Position numbers and translations under genes: made by a program. Below, in pieces: positions 1-9,105 of a stretch of DNA of 63,081 bases. Position 1 is the stretch's first letter; every line of letters starts with the position of its first letter. The stretch comes from Helicobacter anseris (GTDB taxonomy: Bacteria > Campylobacterota > Campylobacteria > Campylobacterales > Helicobacteraceae): the NCBI RefSeq assembly GCF_003364335.1, contig NZ_NXLX01000009.1:1-63081 (forward strand), in the 5' to 3' direction. The notes below the pieces were generated by a model. The model ran no database searches. It was not told where the DNA came from and was given only the letters and a program-made list of their open reading frames with translations.

Positions 1-118
1 GTCTTTAAACGCCCGTTTCAATTTAGGAAACAGAATAATACAAATTTTATACTTAAAGTTTGCTTAAGAGATGAGAAAAAAATGAAAAATGTGGTGATTT
101 GTAAAATAAGAGCTAATT
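1..118. other. left edge, no assignable gene
   Basis: The minus strand has no ATG here, so no gene following lpxL begins inside the window. On the plus strand a frame open from base 2 stops at 65-67 and ends in the residues ILYLKFA. That would suit the last strand of an outer membrane protein running in from the left, but 21 codons are too few to support a call. Confidence 0.2.
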
Positions 119-1054
119 TTAGCGTTGATAAAGCTCTGGATAAAATGTTTTCCATCTCTTATGAAACCAAAACCAACTTGATGGATTTTCTCTAATTTTA
201 TCTTCAATGATTTTAGCTTGCAATTGCGTAGTCTCCAATATGTCTTGTTGCATATCTGAAGTATGTGGGGTTTTGATAGCTGGATAAATACACAAAGTAT
301 ATTTTGAATAATCTTCATTAAAATCTATAAGAATTGGCACCAAGTAAGCATCAAATCTTCTTGACAAGATTGCTGTAATAGAAGTTTGTGTAGCCTTTTT
401 ATTAAAAAAGCTAATCTCCACACCCTCACTTAATGATATATTTTGATCCACCAAAATACCAGTTCCAACAATATCTGTTGAATAAATTTTAAGCAATTGC
501 TTAAAAGCCCCCTTCTTATCAATTAGCCTTACTCCAAAAGTTTCTCTGCGCTTTATAATCATCTTATTGATAAAATCAAAGTTTGTTAATCTTCCCAAAG
601 AAAACATTTTATAGTTTTTATAATTCTCTAATTCTTGTTGCATTTGCAATGGTATTGCCGTTCCTAAAGATTCCCAATAACCATAATGAGCAGACACTAA
701 AACTACACTTTTGTCTTCTCTCAATAGATCAAATAAATTTTCTTTGTCATGAAACTCAAATCGACTCAGATATTTTTTCTTGTTTAAATAAGGCACTCTA
801 ATGCTTTCAAGAATTACAAAAACAAAATTTTGATAACACCGCTCAATAATTTTATTTTTTTGCTCTGTAGTATAAGAATCTCTAAACACAAAATCTAAAT
901 TTGCCTTGGCATTAAAATATCTTCTTTTATCAAATCTTCTTAACAAAAATGCAACAGCTTTTATAATCCTAAAAAAAAGACCATGTGGTATCTTTGCCAA
1001 AAAGATTCCAATCATGACAATAAATCCCTCTAAAAATAAATGAAGTAGTTTCAT
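119..1054 (-). CDS. lpxL: lipid A late acyltransferase, LpxL/HtrB family
   Basis: This is an inner membrane enzyme that adds a secondary fatty acyl chain to Kdo-lipid A during LPS assembly. The 311-residue protein has the usual size, an N-terminal hydrophobic anchor (about residues 1-22) and the HX4E catalytic motif of the family at H123/E128 (SAHYGYWE). A longer reading from an ATG 24 bases upstream is possible. I chose the internal ATG because it overlaps the waaC stop as ATGA and has AGAGGA in front of it. It is the last gene of the waaC operon. The alternative names htrB and waaM are used for the Campylobacter homologue. The exact acyl donor and position cannot be read from sequence. Confidence 0.88.
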   Translation of the reverse strand: MKLLHLFLEGFIVMIGIFLAKIPHGLFFRIIKAVAFLLRRFDKRRYFNAKANLDFVFRDSYTTEQKNKIIERCYQNFVFVILESIRVPYLNKKKYLSRFEFHDKENLFDLLREDKSVVLVSAHYGYWESLGTAIPLQMQQELENYKNYKMFSLGRLTNFDFINKMIIKRRETFGVRLIDKKGAFKQLLKIYSTDIVGTGILVDQNISLSEGVEISFFNKKATQTSITAILSRRFDAYLVPILIDFNEDYSKYTLCIYPAIKTPHTSDMQQDILETTQLQAKIIEDKIRENPSSWFWFHKRWKTFYPELYQR

Positions 1055-2064
1055 AATATATCCTCTATGTATTTGCAAATTTGTTGTGGAGAAATTTTAT
1101 TGATAGAAAAATCATTTTTATCATAAGTGGCTTTAGGATTTCCACTTAAGGCGATATTTTTATCTCCCAAAAGCTTAAAACGCTCTAGTGGCGTATTTCC
1201 ATAAAGTGTAATTGATGGTTTCTGCATTGCCCAAGCAAGATGTGTAATCCCCGTATCTCCACCAACTACCAAATCTACAGAATCTATCAAAGCTTTAATG
1301 GTTTGCAAATCTAATTGTGAAATTATCTTAATTTCAATGCAATCCTTCAATCCATCAAAAATTTCTTGAGCTTTGGAAAAGTCTCTATGAACAAGCAATA
1401 AGATACTAATATCTCCATTACTAAGCCCTCTCCCCAACTGTATAAAATTTTTGGAACTATAAGTTTTGCTAGGCATTGAAGCTTCTAAAATAAATAAAAT
1501 ATTTTTTTTATCAGGAGATAAATATTGAAGAATCTTATGTTTATCTTGTGTATTATAAGTAAAAATTTGCTTTCTTTTTTTTAAGGCGAAAGATAAAAAA
1601 TCATCAAAACTCATCGAAGGTTTTAAGGCTTCAAACAAAACCTTTGCATTGCGTCTAACAATTGAATCTTGATAGGGTATTTCCACTTTATGTGTGTAAA
1701 AAAAACTTGCAAATGGTTCTTTTATGGAATTTCTATCAAAACCTACATAATATCTACTTTTTAAAATCCTACCAATAATGGCTGATTTTATCAATCCTTG
1801 CATATCAATGACAGCATCATAAGACAAACATCTCAATTCCTGATACTCTTTTAATATTGCTTTTATATTAAAATTTTTTAAATGGCGTTTAAGAGGTAAA
1901 ATTCTTAGCGTGACTCTATCTTGAGGTTTTAATATTGTAGCAAAACGCTCATCAACAAACCAATCAATCTCTATATCAGCAAACAACTCAGTCAAACAAG
2001 ACACTAGACTTGCACTAACAATTATATCACCTAACGCAGAAAGCCTAATAATTGCAATCTTCAT
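1051..2064 (-). CDS. waaC: lipopolysaccharide heptosyltransferase I
   Basis: This GT9-family glycosyltransferase should transfer the first L-glycero-D-manno-heptose to Kdo of the LPS inner core, on the cytoplasmic face of the inner membrane. The protein (337 aa) opens with the typical KIAIIRLSALGDII strand-loop, and the C-terminal half carries GGDTGITHLAWA, the nucleotide-sugar site of the family. Its start codon overlaps the stop of the phosphatase gene (TAATG) and its stop overlaps lpxL (ATGA), so the three are translationally coupled. waaF is the closest alternative. The short length and the pairing with lpxL favour waaC. Confidence 0.88.
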   Translation of the reverse strand: MKIAIIRLSALGDIIVSASLVSCLTELFADIEIDWFVDERFATILKPQDRVTLRILPLKRHLKNFNIKAILKEYQELRCLSYDAVIDMQGLIKSAIIGRILKSRYYVGFDRNSIKEPFASFFYTHKVEIPYQDSIVRRNAKVLFEALKPSMSFDDFLSFALKKRKQIFTYNTQDKHKILQYLSPDKKNILFILEASMPSKTYSSKNFIQLGRGLSNGDISILLLVHRDFSKAQEIFDGLKDCIEIKIISQLDLQTIKALIDSVDLVVGGDTGITHLAWAMQKPSITLYGNTPLERFKLLGDKNIALSGNPKATYDKNDFSINKISPQQICKYIEDIL

Positions 2065-3524
2065 TATTCCCCAAAAACAATAGAAAGATCCTTAGGTCTT
2101 GCTAACCTTGAAATCTTTTCTAAAATAATAAAGTTATCAGAAATACCTGAAATCACTAGTCGTTTTTGTTGATACGAAAAATCTATAGAGTTATCATAAA
2201 AACTTCCCAAAATTTTAGCAATGCTTAATATGTAGCTCAAAATTTGTAAAGTATAAATATCAAAAGAATACATCTTATAATCTTGCAAATCAGAATCCTT
2301 GGGATTTTTTTTCTCAGAAAATGCAATCAAAAGAGAAATAAAAATTCTCTCATAATGAGAAAAACCATAACTTAAAGCATATTTAACAAGATAAGCACTA
2401 TGCTTATTTTCATGATAAAAGTCTATACAAGAACCAATATGAACCATCAATCCGGCCATAAGAAGCAATCTCTTATCACTATCTTTTAATTTAAAATCAG
2501 AACTTAATAAATCAAAAAGTCTAAGTGTGATTTTTTTTAAATTTTTATTTTCTTGGTGAAAACTAAAAGTATCATGCAAATATTGCAAAGAGGGATTGAT
2601 ACCATTTGGTATTACATAATGATGCGAGCGTAACAAATCCACTAAAAAAGCCCCTTCTCTAATACCAACTCCGCAAGTTGTGATGTTTTTTGTCTTGAAG
2701 CGCTCAATTAACATCGATAAAATCAAAAAACCACCTTGAATATTATCCATTCTCTCTTCAGCAATACCCATCTCTTCAAGTTTTTCTTCTTTTGATTTTA
2801 TTATTTTTGCCATTAAGTCTATATGTTTTTTAACATCAATTTCAAAACCATGTATCAAGTCAAAGGGGTAATTAGTTTGCTTCATTATAAGCTTTGCAAG
2901 TGCCCTAATAGTTCCACCTACGCCAAAAATATTAGAATGCACAAAAGAATCTGGCAAAGCATTAAAGGCATCTTGTATGAAATTTTTTGCTTCCTTTAAA
3001 TCTAGCTTTTTGTCAAAAAAAAGCTCTTTTAATCTAATGGTTCCTAGATTCAAAGATACCATATCCTTAATTCTTCCATTTTCAATCAATGCGCATTCTG
3101 TGCTTCCCCCTCCAATATCCACCATAATACCATCACGACTATGAGACAAATTCGCGCAAGCAACTGCACCAAAAAACGCCTCTTTTTTACCATCAATAAT
3201 TTTGATTTTTACTCCACATTCTTTATCTACTCTTTTGATAAAATCCTTGGAATTTGGCGCATCTCTCAAAGCACTCGTAGCAATGCAAAAGATTTTTCTG
3301 CTTTTATATGCTTGTGAAATTTTTTTAAATTCTCTTAGAGCACTAATAGCTCGTTGCATAGGTCTTTCTTGTAAAAAACCTCCAAGCTCATAGCACCCCT
3401 CTGAAATACGCACTCTAGATTTAAGTTCATAAAGCAAAGAAAAGCCAAAACGGCTAGTTTTTTTAAAAATAGCCATACGAACAGAGTTTGAACCAATGTC
3501 AATAACTGTTGTTATTTTGGCCAT
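2064..3524 (-). CDS. Ppx/GppA family exopolyphosphatase or pppGpp phosphatase
   Basis: This ASKHA-fold phosphatase hydrolyses polyphosphate and/or pppGpp. In Helicobacter the single homologue is usually annotated gppA or ppx. The protein is 486 aa. The actin-like phosphate loops are visible: VIDIGSNSVRM near residue 8, VDIGGGSTECAL near 140 and GVGGTIRAL near 203. The last 170 residues are a helical HD-like domain. A GTG precedes the ATG by one codon. I chose the ATG because it makes an ATGA overlap with the ferredoxin stop and has AAGGTGAG upstream. Substrate preference between polyphosphate and pppGpp is not readable. Confidence 0.85.
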   Translation of the reverse strand: MAKITTVIDIGSNSVRMAIFKKTSRFGFSLLYELKSRVRISEGCYELGGFLQERPMQRAISALREFKKISQAYKSRKIFCIATSALRDAPNSKDFIKRVDKECGVKIKIIDGKKEAFFGAVACANLSHSRDGIMVDIGGGSTECALIENGRIKDMVSLNLGTIRLKELFFDKKLDLKEAKNFIQDAFNALPDSFVHSNIFGVGGTIRALAKLIMKQTNYPFDLIHGFEIDVKKHIDLMAKIIKSKEEKLEEMGIAEERMDNIQGGFLILSMLIERFKTKNITTCGVGIREGAFLVDLLRSHHYVIPNGINPSLQYLHDTFSFHQENKNLKKITLRLFDLLSSDFKLKDSDKRLLLMAGLMVHIGSCIDFYHENKHSAYLVKYALSYGFSHYERIFISLLIAFSEKKNPKDSDLQDYKMYSFDIYTLQILSYILSIAKILGSFYDNSIDFSYQQKRLVISGISDNFIILEKISRLARPKDLSIVFGE

Positions 3525-3775
3525 CACTCACCTTGGTTTATCTGTTCAAACTTATACTTTAACTCCTCAATACTTTCCACATTATCTGGATCTGGGATAA
3601 TTGCATCAACAGGACAAACTGCAACACAGCTTGGTTCATCATAATAACCTACACATTCTGTGCAAAGATCAGGATCAATCATATAAATTGGATCACTTCC
3701 TTCAATCGCGCCATTTGGACATTCTTCTCTACAAGCATCGCAAGCAATACATTCTTCATTGATTAACAAAGACAT
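3524..3775 (-). CDS. 2[4Fe-4S] ferredoxin, YfhL/Alvin type
   Basis: Small electron carrier of 83 residues. The first cluster motif is C9-X2-C12-X2-C15-X3-C19-P. The second is C38-X2-C41-X8-C50-X3-C54-P, whose eight-residue insertion marks the Allochromatium-type ferredoxins. An acidic C-terminal tail follows. Two in-frame ATGs lie close together. AGGAG abuts the first directly but sits six bases from the second, so the second is the start. It is translated just ahead of the Ppx/GppA gene with an ATGA overlap. Confidence 0.92.
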   Translation of the reverse strand: MSLLINEECIACDACREECPNGAIEGSDPIYMIDPDLCTECVGYYDEPSCVAVCPVDAIIPDPDNVESIEELKYKFEQINQGE

Positions 3776-3844
3776 TATCATCTCCTAAGAAAAATAAAAT
3801 CTCTCTTTTATCAAAAAAAATATTAAAAAATACTTAAATTATGA

Positions 3845-5104
3845 TTATTGATGACATTTCCCTATTAAATCAAAATGCCTTTTTAATTCTTCATCTTGTC
3901 TTATTTTATCCTTTGGAATTGAAGAAAAAATATTTTGAGCTTGGATACAATCTCCCATCTTATAATATCCCCAAGCTAAAGAATCAATATAAGCAATAGA
4001 GTTTGGGGCAATTTTTAAGGCATTTTTTATTAAAGCGATACCTTTTTGAATATTAAATCCATGTTCAACAAGTGTATAACCCAAAAAATTATAAAAAAAA
4101 GCATCTTCATTGTTTGGATTCTCTTTATTTACTTGACGCTGCATATCTCTATCATCAATAGCCTTGCTCAAATCAGCAATGATTTTATCTAATTCCTCTT
4201 TTTGAAAGCTACTTTTAGATTGATAAGCATAAATTGCACTCCAAGCCAAAAACTTTGCTTCATGATTTTCATCATAAATCCTTCTTGCCTGATAGGAAGC
4301 TTCTTTAAATTTATTTTGTGCAATATACAAATCAAGTAATAATTGTTTGTCAAATGGAAAACTTTTAGCAATCTCTTCTGCTTGTAAAAATTTTTTTTGA
4401 TTTATCAAGACCTGTAAATAATACTTTGCATTTTCCATTGTTGGCTTTTCTTGATAGTGATTCTTAAAAATATCGAACGCTTTCTCATTTGCTCCAAATT
4501 GATTAAAAATTTCTATGGATTTTAAGCATAAATCTTCACTACACCAATTTTCTTTTAAAGCCTTTTGCAATGTATCCACAACAGATTCGTTTTGATTTTT
4601 TGAAAGATAGATTGCAAGAATCTTTTTTAGGGCTTCTTCATCTTTTGAAAAATCATAATACTTTTGCAAAAGTGCTAAAGCTTTATCAAACTGCTTTTGA
4701 TTCAAATACAAAGTTCCTAAGATATTATCTACTAGGGGAGTATCTTCTTGTTGTTTGATATTTTCCAATAAAACAATAGCTTTTTGTATTTCGCCAGATT
4801 TTATATAGCTATCTGCGACAATTTTACTTGTCAATAAATCTTTGAAATCCTTTGTATCATTACGATAAATAAGAGCATATTGAAAAGCTGTGCTTAGATC
4901 ACCGCCAGAAGCACTAGCAATAGCAATTTGTCTTGCAACTGCACTAGATTTAGTTTCATTATAAAGTTTCTGATAAATCTGCTTTGCATCACTATATTTG
5001 CCTTGTGCTAGAAAATCTCCCCCGATAGCAAACTGCAAATCCTCTTGCTGTGTTGCAAATGCATATAAAAACAATAAACTAAAACTACATATCTTTCTTA
5101 TCAA
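3845..5104 (-). CDS. secreted tetratricopeptide-repeat protein
   Basis: The 419-residue protein begins with a short basic and hydrophobic signal sequence (about residues 1-17, ending AFA). The rest is helical TPR-like repeats throughout, for example around residues 30-70, 125-160 and 335-400. It is probably periplasmic or attached to an envelope complex; no enzyme motif is seen. The start is a TTG placed six bases after AGGGA and lies inside the 3' end of the ykgJ-like gene (20-base overlap), which suggests co-translation. I do not recognise a characterised homologue. Confidence 0.72.
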   Translation of the reverse strand: MIRKICSFSLLFLYAFATQQEDLQFAIGGDFLAQGKYSDAKQIYQKLYNETKSSAVARQIAIASASGGDLSTAFQYALIYRNDTKDFKDLLTSKIVADSYIKSGEIQKAIVLLENIKQQEDTPLVDNILGTLYLNQKQFDKALALLQKYYDFSKDEEALKKILAIYLSKNQNESVVDTLQKALKENWCSEDLCLKSIEIFNQFGANEKAFDIFKNHYQEKPTMENAKYYLQVLINQKKFLQAEEIAKSFPFDKQLLLDLYIAQNKFKEASYQARRIYDENHEAKFLAWSAIYAYQSKSSFQKEELDKIIADLSKAIDDRDMQRQVNKENPNNEDAFFYNFLGYTLVEHGFNIQKGIALIKNALKIAPNSIAYIDSLAWGYYKMGDCIQAQNIFSSIPKDKIRQDEELKRHFDLIGKCHQ

Positions 5105-5471
5105 GCTCTATCCCTGGACACATTTTTAATAATAATTCATAATCTTCGCTTGTAGTATCCCTAAAACCATCCCAGAATGGAAATGTTCTACATTGTTTGG
5201 GCCTAACATCATAAATGCTACATTTTTTTGTCTCTTTATCAAAAAATATACAAGCATATTCATTATTATAAGGTTTTTCGATTAAGGAAAATTTGTATCC
5301 GACCTTTTTAACATATTTTTGTGTAAATTCATTAAATGGGAGTTTTAAAAAAGCACTAATTTGCTCCATCTCAGTAATAGAGCAAAATATATAACCACTC
5401 TCACCAGTGCAACACTTCCCTCCACAAGTGTTGCACGCAGTAGCATTAAAGGTAAAATTAAAATTATTCAA
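5085..5471 (-). CDS. YkgJ-family cysteine-cluster protein
   Basis: Small protein (128 aa) of the UPF0153/YkgJ family, thought to bind zinc or an iron-sulfur cluster. Visible ligands are C13, C16, C20, C21 and C30, then a second set in ACIFFD...KKCSIYDVRPKQCRTFPFW; the RPXXCRXFPFW signature is diagnostic. The function of the family is unproven. The only start in frame before the cysteines is a TTG three bases after the porin stop, with no good ribosome site, so translation may depend on the porin reading frame upstream. Confidence 0.8.
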   Translation of the reverse strand: MNNFNFTFNATACNTCGGKCCTGESGYIFCSITEMEQISAFLKLPFNEFTQKYVKKVGYKFSLIEKPYNNEYACIFFDKETKKCSIYDVRPKQCRTFPFWDGFRDTTSEDYELLLKMCPGIELDKKDM

Positions 5472-5473
5472 TT

Positions 5474-6865
5474 TTAGAAATTATAGAGCAATGTTACTAC
5501 AGTTCTATTGAGTTTCATATCCCCAAAGAGCTGTGAGTATGTCAAATTTACACTAAACTCTTTTGTAAATTGATAAGTAACCTGAGGAGATACCTCAAAC
5601 ATTGTGGCATCTTTTGTTCTATTGCTCAATGGATTTTCCTTTGTACCAGTTTTACCAACAACAGCATATCCTCTATTATCAGCAGAATCTATCTTTGCAC
5701 TACCTCTACTCATATAAGGCATTCTATTATTCCCTCCTACATATACCAAATCTAATCCAAATTTCCATTGATTGAGCTTATAGGTATGTGTAGTATAGGC
5801 TATCATAATATCAGTATTTTTTATACCTCCTGTGCCAGTCCAACCAAATCCTGCTTGACCTCCAGCCACTACAGAATTCCATAATTGTCCTCCAACACTA
5901 AAAGCACCTTTGCCATCTAGCATAGCACCATAACCCTCACCAAAACTTCCAGCATATCCAATATTCCCACTATAATCTGCAATTTCGTATGCTACTTGTA
6001 AATTATACAATCCTCTTGTTTTTGCATAATCCACTCCTGTGCCAAGAGCAGGAATACCCTTTGTAAAATAATCCTTAAGCTTTGCATCATCACCTGATCT
6101 AAAATTTGGATTATCATTCATAATTGTGCTTGCTACCTGACCTAAAAACTTCAATTTTCCATCTCCAATAGCAAGAGAATATCCAGCATCTGCAAAAAGC
6201 ATCATATCAAAGAGCTTATCTCCGTAAGCATAATAAAGCGTAGCACTCAAATCTTTCAATCCCACAGCTTCAAAGTTACCTTTTGCTCCAAGGATTACAA
6301 GCTCATTACCAATACTAGAGCCACCATTTCCAGCACCAGTTTGTAGCATAATATTATCTGTTGCCCAAGAATCATAAGCAGAAGCATAAAATTCCATACC
6401 TGCCACACTTTTATTCGTAGCCATAATCCCAATACCTCTATCCCCCCATCCAGAAGTGTTGTTTAATGGAGTAATAATTTGCATAGCACCTACTCTTACC
6501 ATAGTTTTTGCATCTTCAAATTTCTTTGTCATATATAAATTGCTGATATTAAAAAAATCAAGCGCACTAGTCCCCTTAAAAGCTCTACTTCCACCTATAG
6601 CATCATCAGAAGCATTACCATCTGGAGCAGCAGAACCCCTTGCAAAAAAGATACCACTTGTAAAACTAAAACCAGCTACTTCTCCTGAAGTAATATTTGG
6701 CCTAAAAAAGAGTTGGTATCCCTTACCAAAACCATCTTCACCTTCTGTAAAGATATATTTGCCTCTCGCATAACCATCTATTGTAGCGTTCTCAACAAAA
6801 TCTTTCAAATTTCCAGCATTCAGACTCAAAATACCAGCACTTAACATTAACATTATTTTTTTCAT
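5474..6865 (-). CDS. outer membrane porin of the Helicobacter/Campylobacter MOMP-like type
   Basis: The 463-residue protein has a signal peptide (about residues 1-17, ending LNAG), a Gly/aromatic-rich alternating pattern throughout and the C-terminal strand RTVVTLLYNF, whose final Phe is the usual beta-barrel signal for BamA insertion. The N-terminal NLKDFVENATIDGYARGKY resembles the start of mature major outer membrane proteins and Hof-type proteins in this group. The likely role is a general diffusion or small-solute porin. AAGGAG lies six bases before ATG. A 118-base AT-rich gap before the gene behind it leaves room for its own promoter. Assignment to a named porin is not possible from sequence alone. 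Confidence 0.75.
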   Translation of the reverse strand: MKKIMLMLSAGILSLNAGNLKDFVENATIDGYARGKYIFTEGEDGFGKGYQLFFRPNITSGEVAGFSFTSGIFFARGSAAPDGNASDDAIGGSRAFKGTSALDFFNISNLYMTKKFEDAKTMVRVGAMQIITPLNNTSGWGDRGIGIMATNKSVAGMEFYASAYDSWATDNIMLQTGAGNGGSSIGNELVILGAKGNFEAVGLKDLSATLYYAYGDKLFDMMLFADAGYSLAIGDGKLKFLGQVASTIMNDNPNFRSGDDAKLKDYFTKGIPALGTGVDYAKTRGLYNLQVAYEIADYSGNIGYAGSFGEGYGAMLDGKGAFSVGGQLWNSVVAGGQAGFGWTGTGGIKNTDIMIAYTTHTYKLNQWKFGLDLVYVGGNNRMPYMSRGSAKIDSADNRGYAVVGKTGTKENPLSNRTKDATMFEVSPQVTYQFTKEFSVNLTYSQLFGDMKLNRTVVTLLYNF

Positions 6866-6983
6866 AATTTCTCCTTTCTGTTTAATGAGTTCATACTTTA
6901 TTTTGGTAGTAGGATTTTCACTCTTTTTTTATTAAAAAAAACTTAAAAACAAAAAAGTAAAGAAAAAATTTACAAAACGTTAA

Positions 6984-7553
6984 TTATTGTAACAATCTAT
7001 AAGTATTCTTCTTGTTTTTTAGATGAAAGGACACAAAAAACCCCTCTGTTTGCTTCTGAATAACAAAAGGGATATTTACTCTTAAATTCATTGGGGAATC
7101 TTTTAAGGCGTTGAAAAATGCCTGAATTGCGTGTAGGTCTTTTGACTTAGCCTGAACTTCAAAATCAATCTCGATAAAATTTCTCTCTACATTTTCTTTG
7201 CTTTTTTGATTGATGATAGCAACTTCATCAAAAAAGTTTAATAAAAAATCTTGAATTTTTTGACTTGTTACATCAACTTCTAATGTTTTTAAAAACTTAT
7301 CATTTTTTTGTTTTAATAGCGAAAAACCACCTTGTGCCAAATTAAAGTTTTTTAAAACCGCATTATAAACAACCTTTTGCTTATTCTCCTCGATAATTGC
7401 TATCTTATAATCTCTTATATAAGGAATGATTAAGTAATTAAAAAAGAGTATTAAAAGCAGACAATAAAAAGAAAAAAATAAAAGGTTTTTGATAACAAGC
7501 TCAGGATCTAAATCCTCATACCACTTTCTCTTAAATTTTACTTTATCATCCAT
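6984..7553 (-). CDS. PilO-like inner membrane protein
   Basis: Bitopic inner membrane protein (189 aa). It has a charged cytoplasmic N-terminus with WYEDLDPE, one membrane segment at about residues 21-43, a predicted coiled-coil stretch and a C-terminal alpha/beta domain. This is the layout of PilO/GspM-type assembly proteins, and the gene is the third of a PilM-PilN-PilO-like order. I chose the ATG that follows the preceding stop; a TTG nine bases earlier would overlap it, but AGAGG is better spaced for the ATG. Sequence similarity is weak, so the family call rests on topology and gene order. Confidence 0.55.
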   Translation of the reverse strand: MDDKVKFKRKWYEDLDPELVIKNLLFFSFYCLLLILFFNYLIIPYIRDYKIAIIEENKQKVVYNAVLKNFNLAQGGFSLLKQKNDKFLKTLEVDVTSQKIQDFLLNFFDEVAIINQKSKENVERNFIEIDFEVQAKSKDLHAIQAFFNALKDSPMNLRVNIPFVIQKQTEGFFVSFHLKNKKNTYRLLQ

Positions 7554-7554
7554 A

Positions 7555-8088
7555 TTATTCAACCTCTTGAATATTTCTTATAAAAGACTGCTCTGTATGA
7601 GATTCTGATACAAATTCATAGCCCCCATTAGAAAGCATAAAAAAGCTAACTTTGCTTTCACCAAAAATAGCCTTTAGTGGATCTTGCAATAAATACCTAA
7701 ATACTTCTTTAGATGGTGTATTTCCTTTAATCACGAGGGATTGATCCTTGATTTCTATAAGGCTTATAGTAATTTGATCAGGAATAAGGTTTAAGAGATT
7801 ATCAATCGCATCTTTAACAAGCATATTATCCGTAATATCATCTTTGATTACAAGCAGTTCATATTCCAAACGCTTTTGATTGGATTGCACCTTTTGTATT
7901 TGCTGATAGTAAAAATCTTGTTTTTGAACCATATCTTTGCTATTTTTTGTGGATTGCTCTGTTTGAATCTTTAAGTTAATAGAGAAAGCTCCTATCAAAA
8001 ATACACTCAAGAAAATATAAAACCACCATATTTTTACAATCTTGCTAAAAATGCGTTTAGGCTGGACGGCAGTAAAACTATATTTCAT
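7555..8088 (-). CDS. PilN-like inner membrane protein
   Basis: Bitopic membrane protein (177 aa) with a short basic N-terminus, one membrane segment at about residues 20-40, a heptad-like helix (about 45-90) and a C-terminal domain containing IPDQITISLIEIKDQSLVIKG. That phrase matches the pattern of PilN/GspL periplasmic domains (proline, then beta strands and a Gly turn before a helix). Its start overlaps the stop of the PilM-like gene as TAATG. It likely heterodimerises with the next protein. Function in Helicobacter is unknown to me. Confidence 0.58.
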   Translation of the reverse strand: MKYSFTAVQPKRIFSKIVKIWWFYIFLSVFLIGAFSINLKIQTEQSTKNSKDMVQKQDFYYQQIQKVQSNQKRLEYELLVIKDDITDNMLVKDAIDNLLNLIPDQITISLIEIKDQSLVIKGNTPSKEVFRYLLQDPLKAIFGESKVSFFMLSNGGYEFVSESHTEQSFIRNIQEVE

Positions 8089-9062
8089 TATCTGCCTCTA
8101 AATTCTCTTTGAGTTAAAGACAGTAATTCTTCTTGTAAGAAAAATTGTTGTCTTGAAACTTCAAGCATTGTAATATCTTGGATACAAGCAACCATTTCAG
8201 AGGTCATATCAAAGCTATCTAAACACACTACCTCTTCGACAAATCCTTCATCATAAAATTCATTAGCATAAAATTCATTTAAAGAACTTTGAATGACATT
8301 TGCAATAACAGAAGCTTTTGCAATATCATCAACCGTTTGGCTTACATTTTTAATCTGCTCTATCTCCTGATCTTCCTCTTCTTCCTCTTGTATAAAGCCC
8401 AAATCTAAATTTTCAAATTCCTCTAAAGAATATTGATCTTTGTCTTGGGTGTTTTGATTCTCTAAAGTGCCTAGTGTGCTACTTCTACTTACTTGTTCTA
8501 TCTCCCCTTCTATCATAAAATATCCACCAAAATACGCATTATTTTTATTGGCTACAAAAAGCGCAATATTGCTTTTTTCACACAGAACATATAATCGCAA
8601 TTTATCATCTATTTTATTTTGTATAGAAAAAAACATCAAGACAAATGGGGAAAAAACATAATCTACACCACCAAAACGAGAAAAATACTTTTGCATCTCT
8701 AATATTTCAGTTTTTTTGATATATGCACACCAATCCTTAAATTTCAAAATTCTACATTCTGTTGGTTCAATACCTATTTTATGTAATTCATCAATTTTTT
8801 TTGTGTTAAAAATACCTTGATTATATGTCTTTGAAATAACGCCAATATAAGAAAAGGGGAAACGCCTTTTATAATTTTTAATAAACTTAATCATCTCAAT
8901 GGGTAATTCATCATCAAGAATTCTAAATTCTCTATCAAACTCCTCTACAACCTTGCTTTCCTTTAGTCGCAAAACCTTGATATAGCAAATATTGCTATCA
9001 ATGTTAATAGCCATAAAGACATTTGAAAAAAAGGGTCTGATAATCTTACTTAGCCCAAACAT
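8088..9062 (-). CDS. PilM-like cytoplasmic protein with an acidic insert
   Basis: The 324-residue soluble protein opens with a strand-rich segment (VFMAINIDSNICYIKVLRL) similar to the first beta hairpin of the actin-like PilM/FtsA fold. No clear nucleotide phosphate loop is visible, so it may be a degenerate ATPase. A highly acidic low-complexity stretch lies at about residues 205-245 and contains six near-consecutive acidic residues. It is first in a coupled three-gene set (PilM-, PilN-, PilO-like). AGGA lies five bases before ATG. PilM identity is inferred from context more than from motifs. Confidence 0.5.
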   Translation of the reverse strand: MFGLSKIIRPFFSNVFMAINIDSNICYIKVLRLKESKVVEEFDREFRILDDELPIEMIKFIKNYKRRFPFSYIGVISKTYNQGIFNTKKIDELHKIGIEPTECRILKFKDWCAYIKKTEILEMQKYFSRFGGVDYVFSPFVLMFFSIQNKIDDKLRLYVLCEKSNIALFVANKNNAYFGGYFMIEGEIEQVSRSSTLGTLENQNTQDKDQYSLEEFENLDLGFIQEEEEEDQEIEQIKNVSQTVDDIAKASVIANVIQSSLNEFYANEFYDEGFVEEVVCLDSFDMTSEMVACIQDITMLEVSRQQFFLQEELLSLTQREFRGR

Positions 9063-9105
9063 TTAAATCCTAGCAGTGTTATAAGTGTTTTTAGTGTAGA
9101 TTCTA

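Noticed and set aside
2-196. Plus-strand frame entering from the left edge across the lpxL 3' end
   Set aside because: It overlaps lpxL antisense, and its sequence has no recognisable pattern.
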